64,000 bases of DNA from Nelumbo lutea (Eukaryota; Streptophyta; Magnoliopsida; Proteales; Nelumbonaceae): NCBI GenBank assembly GCA_022828595.1, contig JAKGHH010000002.1:110109254-110173253 (forward strand). Direction: 5' to 3'. Numbering within the stretch: position 1 is the stretch's first letter; each line of letters starts with the position of its first letter. Below, piece by piece: positions 24,701-36,700 of the stretch. The notes under the pieces are model-generated. The model was not told where the DNA came from. It saw only the letters and a list, made by a program, of their open reading frames with translations, and ran no database searches. The position numbers and the translations under genes were made by a program.

Positions 24701-27700
24701 ACACCTTCCCTTGCATTTCCTTTCCATACACCCCTGGAGGTAAAGACATATAGACCTCTTCATGTAGGCCGGCTTTGTTCCAGCATGTGCAAAGTGTTAT
24801 GTATGTGGTCCCTATAATTGTACTTGCCACCTACCCTCTTCACTACTTACCATGGCATATGCTTGGGCAAGAGTGACCTCATCTTTGGCCAAGATGTTCT
24901 GCCTAGTAATGTCGAACTCAGGGTTGAGTCCTGTGAGAAACTCAAACACCCTGTTTCGTTCCACTAGTTTTCTAAATGTCTCTGCATCTTTACTACTCTC
25001 CCATACAACCGTCTCCATAACATCAATTTCCTGCTATAGTGACTTCAACATGGAGTAATAAATTGCTACACTATTCCCCCCTATCTCAGATTGTTCACAT
25101 CACTCTTCAACTTATAGGCTCTTTCAACATTTAACTTCTGTGAATATGTTTCTATAACACTGTCCCATATCTCCTTGACTGAGGTCATCTAGAGGTAATG
25201 CTGACTTATATGGGGCTGCTACTGCATAGAGTTGACCAACCACCCAATCACCGTGTAGTTTTTGATAAATCAATCACTGTGTAGTTCTCCTACATCTATT
25301 TCTCATATGCAAGGTTTGTCTTTGCAAGTTTTACCTTAGGCTGAGTTTGGGAGGAGTACAAATGCAAATATGTAGAGTACAAAACCTTATAATTTATATT
25401 ATTTTGTATGTATTTATGCTTTACATATTTGCATTTGTACTCCTTCCAAACTGAGCCTTACTACCTATGACATACCCTAGTTTACCTCTACTGCAAACAC
25501 AAATCCATATGGACTATGCCCAGGCTATATAATTGGTTCCATCTAGTTTAATTGCGGTCACACCAGTCAAAAAGGAATCTACCGGACCAACCTTGGATAT
25601 CGGCATCTACTTCATTTCACTTCCAAATTGCTCCATTGATCAAGCGGGGAAAAAATAGTTTTTTAGTCTTTATAGACCTAACTGAGGTCAGTACAGTACC
25701 TGGAGATTCAAAAACTAGGATTTCACTGCACCCAGCTATTAGGGAGAAAGAGAGTAGTCACTCCTACTAGAGCTTCCCAACCCTCTTCAAATCTCAACCG
25801 CACATTTCTAGGGATCCAACTACACCTCCCAAGCCCTGAGTGCCACATCCAATCCTTCTCCTTAACTTGTAACTTGAAATCTCTCTAGTCAGCTAGGGTT
25901 TTGGGCAGAAAAATTATGGCTCCAATTCCTAGCAATTTTTGTCCAGATTCTAACTCTCCAAACCCTCTACCAACTAGGCAAATAGTCCTCTGATTGATCA
26001 GCAACTTATCTCTCCATACACTCTTCCAATCGAAGGGTGTATGGGAAAAAAAGAGAAAAAGAAAAGAGGAGGAAGAATTGCTTTGATACCAAGATGTGAA
26101 CCTGTCCTTCAAATCTGATATAAAACTGATAAAAAATAAGAAAAGTGAGAGAGAAAAGAAGGTTATAGCAGAATAGAAAAAGAAGAGAAAGGAGAAGAGA
26201 GTTCGATGGGTTTCTTTCTCCCTTCACTAATCTTTTATTAATCTTAATAAATTATGCTAATTACAAGTCTGCCCTTTAAGTGGGTGGCCAGCAAAGCATG
26301 AACTTAAAAGAAATTAAAAAGAAATTAACAGGCCCATTAAGAAAATGCCCATTAACTCATAAAACAGATAGAACACTACTTAAACACAAACCAAATATTA
26401 GGGCCCATTCGGCCCAGTCTCTCTACAATTCATAAATATCCGTATGGTGATTGAACTGCATCTTCACCTTTTCTTTTTAAAGATAATCAAATTCCAATAT
26501 AAGCGAGGGTTCAGATAGATACCCTACCCAAATCTTTTCCTTCTATGTGTCTTTTTTTATGAATAGTGAAGTATTTTATTAAGATTAATAAAGGTGAACC
26601 AGTTTCTACTTTCCTTGTACCTTCTGAGTTCTCTTCGGAGTTTGGTTGGAATTTGGGACTAAGAAGAGAAATCAGAGACACAGAATTGTATATAACCTTA
26701 TCACTCCTTTCCATCCTTGAAGGAGTGTTCCTAGAACCAACAAAGGTAGACAGCAGAATTTGAACCCGCTCTCCTTCTGGTACATTCTCTTGTGCCTCTT
26801 TTTTTTTCAAGCCTTAACACAATCAACTGCTCCCTTTGGTTTGTCCTTTCCTGTTAAGGAGGTGTGGTCTCAACCTATTCCTTCAAAGGTGGGAAGTTTC
26901 TGTTGGGAATCCTTCCTAGAAAGAGTTAACACAGGAGATCTTCTTCAAAGAAAAAGGCTCAATAGATGTTTGTCTCCTCATTGGTGTGTCCTCTGCAAAG
27001 CCACTGGTGAGTCTGGGTTTCACTTACTAATTTCTTGTCAATTTGTAAACTTTATTTGGGAATAAACACTTCTTTATTTGGGTATAGGTGGAACTCTCCA
27101 ACGGATGTGCAAGGCTTGTTTACTTCCTCTCCTAGCTGGCCAGTTAAAAGAGCAAAGATTATGTGGAGATGTTTTAGGGCCGGAAGTGTGTTGGTCTATT
27201 TGGGAAGAAAGAAACTTGAGAATCTTCTCAGAAAAGGAAAGAAGTGTGGAAGCAGTGATAGAAGTGATTCATGCAAGGGTAGTTCATTGGCTGAAAACAT
27301 TTGACTTATTTATGGACTTCTCAATTGATGTTTTGTCAGGGAATTGGAAGGAAATTGCAGATTCAGCCCTAGCCAAGAGGGTCTCCAGTTCTGTCTAGAT
27401 CCCTCCACCTATTGGCTTTACTAAGCTGAACTTTGATGGCAGCAGCATGAGCAATCCTGGGCCCTCCGGAATAGGGGGAGTCTTGAGGGACGAAAGAGGG
27501 ATTGTGATGGCTATGTTTTCTGGCCCAATTGGAATAGGGGACTCAGAAGGAGACTCTAAAACAGTGGTGAATTGGTTAAAAGGAGAAAACTCAAGACTAT
27601 GGAGCTACAGCAATGAAAAGAGGAAATACAACTGGCTGACAAAAGATATGGAAGTTCAATACACTTGGATAAAGAGAAGCGCAGACTCTTTTGCAAATGG

Positions 27701-30700
27701 ATTAGCTAGACAAGGGGTGAATAAGAACTCTGTTTCTTGGGCTCAACTGTAAATTTTTCTGTTTTTTGGCTTTAGTGGCATTTGTAGGGAGTTAAGTTAC
27801 TTTAGCTCCCGTTGAATTTTTTTAGCATTTAATTAATTAATGAAATCTCTGTTATTCATAAAAAAAAAAAAAAAAGATTAATAAAGGTGAACTGCCAAGT
27901 GAAAGATTTTGGGTAAGTGGGATTAGGTAATCACCTATAGTGAAGTAGGGAGGAAGGAGGTTTGGGATTAAGTAATATTCAGAAAAGGAATGAAGCTTTG
28001 TTGGGAAAGTGGTTGTAGAGGTTGGCAAGGGATAGGGATAAGTTGTGGGCTAAGGTAATACTGAGTATTCATGGGCAAGCAGATGATGGCTAGGACTCTG
28101 GGCTTTTGGCAAGGACTACTAGAGCTTCTCCATGGAGACCATACATGCCATTCTTCCTTCATTTCTGCAGTACAACAGGTATGATCTTTGTTCTGGGAAC
28201 CAGGTGAATTTCTAGGAGCATCTTTGGGTGGGAGATGTGCCATTGAAAAATCCAATTTCCCTCTTTATTTTCTCTCTCCCGGTATAAAGGGGAACCCATG
28301 TCTACTTTTTAGGTCCCTTTTGAATCAACTTTGGGTTCGATTGGGATTGGGTCTTAGAACAGGTCTTAGGAATTCAGAATTTGGAAATGTCTTGGATCTA
28401 ATCCAGATTTTGGATGGGGTGGTATTGGACCCTTCAAAAAGGGATAGTAGAATTTGGACCTTATCCCCCTTCGGTGTCTTTTCCTGTGCCTCTTTCTTTA
28501 AGACTCTGGTGCAACCTGCCAACAACAATGTCCAAACTTTTCCAGTAAAGGAAGTATGGGGTACATCGATCCCTCCGAGGATTGGAGCTTTTTGTTGGGA
28601 AGCCTTTTTGGAAAGATGCAATACTTGTGATTTACTCCAAAGAAAAAGGCCTAATTGTTGCTTGTCTCCAAACCTGTGCATTCTGTGCAAGGCTAATGGT
28701 GAAAGCCCCTACCACTTATTAATTTCTTGCTCATTTGGTTCTGATATTTGGGAATGGTTTATGGCTTTATTTGGATATAGATGGATCCCTCCTCCAAGTA
28801 TACAAGGCTTGTTTGCTGCTACTTTCTTTAGGTGGCTGAAGAAAAGGGGTAAAATCATGTGGAGATGTGTGAGAGATCCCATATGTTGGACTCTATGGGA
28901 GGAAAGGAATTCAAGGACCTTTTCTGAAAAAAGAAAGGAAGAAGAGATCATTGGAGTTATTACAGTCAGGGTGGTGCAATGGCTAAAATCTTTGGATCTG
29001 TTTGCTGATGTCTCCACGGGTATGTTGCTTCACAATTGGAAGGAGGTGGCAACCTCTACACCAGCTCATTCAACCGCATGTCCTCTGTGGTCACCACCAA
29101 CCCTTGGATTAACAAAATTAAACTTTGATGGGAGTAGTGAGGGCAATCTAGGACCTTCAGGTGTAGGAGGGGTTTTCAGAGATGAAAATGGGAAGGTGGT
29201 TGCATTGTACTCAGGTCCCATTGGGGTGGGTGACTTTCTTAGAGCTGAGATGTACGCTTTAGTGGAAGGATTAAGGAAGGCAAAAGAGCTGAATATTCAA
29301 AAGCTGATTGTTGAAGGAGATCATAGTTAGTCTTAAACTGGTTAAGGAAAGACAGTGGACTTTGGAATTATGCTAATTAGAGGACAGAGGTTAAGTGATT
29401 ATCCAGGGGAGTAGAAATTCAGTATCATTGGGTGAAGAGAACTGCAAATGCCTTTGCAGATAATTTGGCAAAGCAAGGGGTGGGAAGAGACCAAATGTTT
29501 TGGGCTACTTTGTAATCTCTTTTCTTGTTCTCTTGGGGAGAGTTAAGTCGTTTTATCTCTCCACGGAGTGCTGTATGTAATCATGCTTTTTATATTTAAT
29601 ATAAATCTCTGTTATTGATAAAAAAATAAAAAAAAAAGGTGAATACAAAACAGCTTCTCCCAAAATGCAGAAGTTGTTGCCTTAAAAAACAAAGTAAAAT
29701 TACAATTGAGCTCAGAATAAGTGATCCTTGTTCACCCCTTGCTTAGCTAGTAGGTCAGCCAGCCCATTTGCCAATCTCCTCTCCCACTGAACTCTAACTA
29801 GTTTTATTTTTTTGGAGGAAAACTCTAACAGTTAGAGTTCTAATTTAACTCTAACTGTTAAATTAAAAGCAAGTGGACTTGAATCTTCTCATCTCCACCT
29901 AAAAGACCAAGCTATTGTCTCCGGTTCTTTAAGCCAATCAGTTACCACTTCAGAGCCACCTTCAATGATCAAAATCCAAAATTCAACTCTTTAGCAATTT
30001 GTGCTCCCTGTAAAACAGCTTGCACCTCTGCACTAAAGTCACTAACCGCATCCCCCACTCCAATTGGACCAGAGTATGGCAACAATCTGTCCCTCTTCAT
30101 TCCTGAATACACCCCCAATACCAGAAGGTCCAGGATTGCCAAGGCTGCTGCCATAGAAGTTTAGCTTTATGAATCCTTCTTCTGGGGGCTTCCACTCTAC
30201 AACAGGTTTGTCCTTAACCAAAGAAGAATTTGCAACAGATTCCCAGTTTCTCCATATGTCATCAAAGGAGAAGAGTGAGAATAAATCCAAAGCTTTATCC
30301 CAGTTAATAGCCCTTATTAGCAAACAGTAGCCTCATCCCTTTCTTTATCATTAAAAATCCTGTTATTTCTTTCCTCCCAAACTGTTCATACTAAACCAAC
30401 GCTAATACATCTCCATAAAACTCTACCTCTTCTCTTAGGCCACCTGAGAGTTGTAGGGTCAAAAAGCCCCCCGATTTGTAAAGGCATCAACCACCTGCAC
30501 CCAGAAGACCAAAAATTTTTTTCTCCAAGTTCCACAAAAAAGGGACAAGAAATTACAAGATGGTAACAACTTTGTCCATTTTCTTTGCAAAGGAAACACC
30601 AGCTTGGGGAAATGCAAAGGTTGGGTCTTTTCTTTTGGAGGGTATCCAACATGTTTAATTTCCCAAGAGAGGCTTCCCAACACAGGGATCCAGCCTTGGG

Positions 30701-33700
30701 GGGGATGGGCTTAGACCAAACTTCCCTCCAAAGATACGGCTGAGGGTTAGGGACGGAACACAACTGAGAGAAAAAAAAGAGGCACAAGAAAAAAAGCCCA
30801 GAGAATTGGGTATCTAGATTCTAGCATCAGGTTTAGAAAAGTCCAAACAAATAGTGACTAGGGTTTTGAGTAACAAAGAAGCTTGATCAAGTTCAATGTC
30901 TCTTAGATCTCTTTTGAACCCCAAATTCCAACTGAAACCAAAGGACTGAGAGAAATAAACAAATCCTTGAATGGGATCACTTTTAAAAAGGGAAAGGGAA
31001 TACAAAGATGGATAAAGGTGTCTCCCAAAACAGAATTCTATCTCCAGTACACGCATCATACCCGATAAGGCTGAGAAATTGGGGAAGGATACCGTGAATA
31101 GCCTTCCACGGAAAGTTTAGAATAGTCCGCTGAGACACTCCAGCATCCCAACCATTTTGAACACATCCAGGAATACTTCCCACAAACTTATGACAAAGCC
31201 TCTTTCTAATGGCCATCTCCATTTACCCAACAAAGCTACATTCTTCTTCCCTATATTGCCTAACCCCAAACCCCCTTGCTCCTTACTTCTACAAACTAGA
31301 TCCCACCTCACCATGTGATCTTACCTTCCTTCACCAGGATCCCATAAGAACTCCCTCATGATCTTCTCTACTTTCAGTACCTCCCTTTGTGGCTCTCAAA
31401 GACTAAGAGGAAGAAAACCGGAAGGTTTGCTAAAGTAGACTTAATTAGAGTTATACAACCCCCTAGAAACACACAATTCCTCTTCCAAGCTAATAATTTC
31501 TTAGCACATCTTTCAAGAATTGAGCTCCAAAAGCTTCCTTCCCATGGGTTGGATCCTAGAGGCATACCTAGATATTTCAAAGGCCACCTAGTGGTAGGAC
31601 AACCTAAGGCTTTTGCAACCCCAACCATCTCCTCCTCTCCCAAGCTCAGTCCCACTACGCAACTCTTTTCAAAATGGTTCTTCAACTTAGAGACAAATTC
31701 AAACAGTTTGATCACCTGCTTCAAAGTACTTGTCTTTTGAGGATCAGCACTCTCATAAAAAATAATCGTATCATCAACAAACTGCAAATGTGTAACAACT
31801 AGGGGTGCTCACAATTCGATTAACCAAACCAGTAGTACTGGTTTTTGGAAAACCAATAACCAAAACCAAACCAAAGTTGATCGGTTCCATTCATCATTTT
31901 TTTTGGTTTTCTTATTTTTAAAACATTTATTATAAATAAATATATAATAAAAATTAGAAATACATATAAAATATTATATTATAAATAATAAATAATATAT
32001 TATATATAAAAAATATATAATATACATAAATATATAATATGTAAATATATATATATTGGTCGGTTTGGTTAATTGCCAGGTTTTTATATTGGTTAACTAA
32101 AATGGAACTGGTACCTTCGGTTTTTCAAAAATACTGAAATAAAACTGAACCAACTAGTTCGGTTAACCAGAATTTTCAATTCGATCTCGTCGATTCAGTT
32201 TTTTGGTTTTTCTTGCTCACCCCTAGTAACAATTGTGCTCTCTCTCTCTCTCTCCCAACCCTCCAACCTTTAAATAGTTCCAAGCTATCAACTATTGCGA
32301 TAAGACTACTAAACACCTCAACTACCAAGGTAAATAAGAAAGGAGAAAAAGGGCCCCCTTGCCTCAAACCTCCAACAAATCGTGCCCTCTCTCTCTCCCC
32401 TAGTAGCAATCATGCTCTCTCTCTCCCCTAGTAGCAATCATGCTCTCTCTCTCCCAACCCTCCAACCTTTAAATAGTCCTAAGCTATCAGCTCTTGCGAT
32501 AAGACTACTAAACACCTCAGCTACCAAGGTTGTTGAAGATTAATTAGTTTTATGATGTTTTTCTAAGTAGATGTTTTATGTTAGTTATTAGATAGGAGGT
32601 GGGGATCATAGTAGTTATGTGAGTCCAAATTTTATTATGTTTTTTGAGTGTTATATATGCTGTTTTATGTTTTGCCACCCTATAAGGGCATAGTTGTCTT
32701 TGTATTGTTCTATTATTTTAGTATAAATAATAAGTGAAGGGGGTGCCCAAATTATTGCTCTCTTTTCTTTCAACTTCTCTTCTTCTCTTCTTCTCCTTCT
32801 CTCTTCCTTCTCTCTTCAAGAAACTACTTTCTTTCATATTTTTTAATTCAGCAGATTTCTACTTGGTATCAGAGCGAGGCTAGGGTTTCTTGAAGCATTC
32901 TTATGCAGCCCTAGATCAGTCGACTGCATGAAGTAGTAAAGGGCTGATCGATTTGCTATAGATTGCCCAGTTCTTGGAGTTTTTGGTGGGATCTAGACAT
33001 CAAGAAGGTGATCTACTGTTCGGCATCAAAATTAGGAAGAACTGGAGTACGGGGAAGAGTCCTAGAAAAGTTGGACTCTTTGTTTTTTATTTGATCTTGG
33101 GCACCCAGGTATTGTTAGTTTTCTTTTGATTTTCTAAAGAGGGCAGTTTCGTTTCTGAAATTTTCTAGGCCTCCCGGAGTGATCGATTCACTTTTCTCTC
33201 TGTTGGGAGGCGTGGGGAGGAGAGAGATTTCCCTCCAGCTAGGGTTTTCTTCTTCCGAAAGGGTTGGTTTCTGTGTGTGTGGTATTAAATTATTTTTTGA
33301 AGGTCTCCAATCTTTTTTTTTTCTATTGTTGAATTGTTTGAAGTAAAATGGAGAGTTAGAATACCGAGATGAAATCTACCGGTACTGTGGGACTGGATGT
33401 TGGAGGTAGTAGTGATATTTTTGGGTCTGGGATCATTACTACAGTAAACTTTGATGGTACAAATTATTTGGAGTGGGCACAATCAGCTAAGATGGCTATC
33501 GGTGCCCATGGAAAATTAGGGTATCTCACTGGGGAGGAGAAGAAACCTGACACAGACTCTTCCCGATGGGTGCAAGAGAACTGTCTTGGCTGTGTAATTC
33601 TATGTTACCTCATATTGCAAAAAATTTCCTATGGGCTAATACTGCTAAGGAGATTTGGGATGGAGTGACTGAAACCTACTCTCAAAAGCAAAATGAAGCC

Positions 33701-36700
33701 AAAGCCTATCAGTTAAGAAATCAGGTGATAAGTATGAAACAGGGAGAAAAACCTCTTGTTGTGTATTTCTCCATGTTGAAAACCCTATGGCAGAAAATAG
33801 ATCACTTAGAAATTGTGGTTTGGGAAAGTGTAAATTGATGCAGCAACTTATCACAAACTAGTAGAGAGGAATAGGGTTTTTGAGTTCTTGGCAAGGCTGA
33901 ACCCTGAATTTGACATTGCTAGGCAGCATATTCTTTCTAGGGAGGGTGTGACACTCTCTCAGGCCTATGCTTTTGTCTCTGGAGAGGAGAGTAGGAGGAA
34001 TGTAATGCTAAGACAGCCTGGGATTGACCAATTGGCTATGGTTGGTACAACAAAACCTAAGTCGAATGGAGACAGGGGGAGTAGTGAGACTAGAAGGGAA
34101 GATAAGAAGGACTTGGTGTGTGATTATTGCAAGAAGCCTAAGCATACCAGGGACACTTGTTGGGATATTTATCCAAATCTTATGCCTGCTCGGATAAGAA
34201 ACAAGAAGGGAAATGCAAATGTAGCCACTACAGGAGATTCTTCAGCCCCTCTCTCCCAAAGATTGGGAATCCATTGCGGTAGCAGCAGTGAGAACAGAAT
34301 TAGAGAGGTTTGAACAGCTTATGAGTAAGAAAGATTCACCCAGCTCTAGCCTTCCAGATGGACAGCAGAATGCAGGAGCCAACTACACCACTTCCTTTGC
34401 ACATACAGGTAGTTCATATGCAACTACAAATCTTGCATCCACTTCAGTTAAGGAGGGACCTCCCTGGATTAGAGACTCAGGAGCATCTGAGCATATGACT
34501 AATGCCCCTACCATTTTCAGTTCCTATCAGTTGTGCTCTGGTAGAGACAAAATCTCTACAGTAGATGGTTCACATATGCCCATTGCTAGGAAGGGGACAA
34601 TTAGAGTGACCAATGATATAACTCTGTCCTCTGTTTTACATGTTCCTAGACTTCATACCAACCTATTGTCTGCTAGTTCTTTGACAAAAATTTTGAATTG
34701 TTTTGTGACCTTTCTTCCTGGTAATTTGTTTTGCAGGATCTGGAGTCAAAGAATATGATTGGGAGTGGTCATGAGGTGAATGGAGTCTACCTTCTGGATG
34801 AGATTCTGAGACATCAGGGCCATCATGTTAGCAGTAGCAGTAGTAGTGGGTCAAAGTCAGTAAACCAGATTATGCTTTGGCACAATCGCTTGGGACATCT
34901 TTCTTTTAGTTCTTTGAAATGTCTTTTCCCAAAGTTGTTAGAGTCTGTTCAATTATCTACTTTGGAGTGTGAGAGTTGTCAGTTAGGAAAGCATTGTAGA
35001 CAGTCTTTTAAACCAAGTAATAAAAGTACTTCTGCTTTTAATATTGTTCACATTGATGTATGGGGACCATATCAAATCCCTTCCATGGGAGGATTCCGTT
35101 ACTTTCTCTTGTTTGTGGATATACACGATATTCTTGGATATATTTGATGAGATCACGTGATGAGGTTCCTAACTTAGTACGACAATTCCACCAGATGGTT
35201 CTCACGCAATTTGGAGTGAGAACTAAGGCTTTTAGATCAGATAATGCCAGATAGTACTTTGAGAAGGACCTAACCACGTATCTCCTAGAACATGGTGTAG
35301 TTCATCAAAGAAGCTTTGCATATACACCGCAACAGAATGGAGTTGCTGAGAGGAAAAACAAACACATTGTGGAGGTGGCAAGGAGTCTTATGGTGTGTGC
35401 TTCGATTCCTGTGCAGTTCTGGGGAGATGCAGTTCTTACAGCCGTACATGTGATTAACCGTGTTCCTTCACGGACTTTGGGGTTTAAGGTGCCATTTAGC
35501 CTCCTTTTTCTAGATGGAGAGATATTTCATATACCTCTGAGGGTTTTTTATTGTGTTTCTTTAGTTCACATTCTTGGTCCTCATCACAAGAAATTGGATT
35601 CTAAGGCCAAGAAATGTGTTTTTCTTGGGTATGCTCTGAACCAAAAGGGGTATTGTTGTTATGACCCTGTTATGGACCCGGGCGTAGGATCTCGTCACGG
35701 GTCGGTCCATGGGGAGAACCTCTAGTTTCCCCTTGCCTCTCCCTTTTCGTGCAGACCCTATCATAGCGACCTGAGGGGTGATTTGTCCAAGAGATCACCC
35801 TAACTCTCATTTACTCTTCTCTTTGACTGAAATTTTGGATGCCTTTATTCAATAATAGTGGCTCCTTAAATAGGAGATTACAAGAGTCCTGCTCTTGGGA
35901 AGACTCCTTGCTGAATAGGGAGACCTCCAACTCTATCTTGATAAGATAAGATAAGTCTCTCTTAATCCTAATCTAATAAGATAAGATAATCTAATCTACT
36001 AACTTAATAAGATAAGAATAACAAGATAGTCTAATCTAATCTGCTGAATGGATAAGATTGTTGTTGTCGAATTGGATAGGATGAGAACACCGGATCATTG
36101 TTGTTGCTGCTCCCAATACGCGTCCACATCATTACTCCCCTCTTGGACTACGAGCTTGTCCTCAAGCTCGAATTCAGGGTGGGTGTCTGGAAACACAGTC
36201 AAAGGAATACCGAATAGGTGGAATGACTTTGCCCTCCTGGATCGGGTTCCAATGAAGAGGGTTCATCCTCATCTTCCTCTTGTTTCACCAGGAGGCAGAA
36301 AAGTCTCTTGCACTTGTGCCCTGCTGAGTAGAGTTCATCGCAATTAAAGCATTGTCCCCTCGCCCTGCGTTCCGCCATCTCAGCCCTGGACAAGTGCTTA
36401 ATAGGGGGTGCAACAACACTGCTCCCCACACTGGATGCTGATCTGGAATTGTTGCTCGTCGGTGGCTTTCGTTCTTGACTGGCTACTGAATATGGAGCCA
36501 TTCCGAGTGGTTCCGGGGATGCCCATGCTGATGGAGGCCGCCCCATACTGAAAGTTCCACGGCTAAGTTGTATTTTGCGTTCGAAGGCGCGAGCTATATT
36601 CATGGTTGTAACCAGGTTGGGGGGATTATGCATTTCCACGTCCACCCGCAGGGGTTCAGCTAACCCAGCGGTGAACATGTCTACCTGCTGGTCCGATCGC

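Larger units (their letters stand above)
23236..26427 (-). mobile_element. Copia element E, internally deleted
   Basis: LTRs are 26092-26427 (5') and 23236-23573 (3'); the target duplication ATTCA is at 23231-23235 and 26428-26432. The PBS TGGTATCAAAGC reads on the minus strand immediately inside 26092. On the minus strand the LTR runs TGTAGAGAGACTG...TTCACATCT. Only part of gag and the RT end plus RNase H remain. The join near 24760-24820 removes protease, integrase and most of RT. A Tourist-like MITE sits in the leader (25339-25457). Confidence 0.92.

Noticed and set aside
28188..29330. 380-codon open frame as a functional gene
   Set aside because: It is the zf-RVT plus RNase H end of a 5'-truncated LINE; no reverse transcriptase, and the RNase H is cut by a stop.
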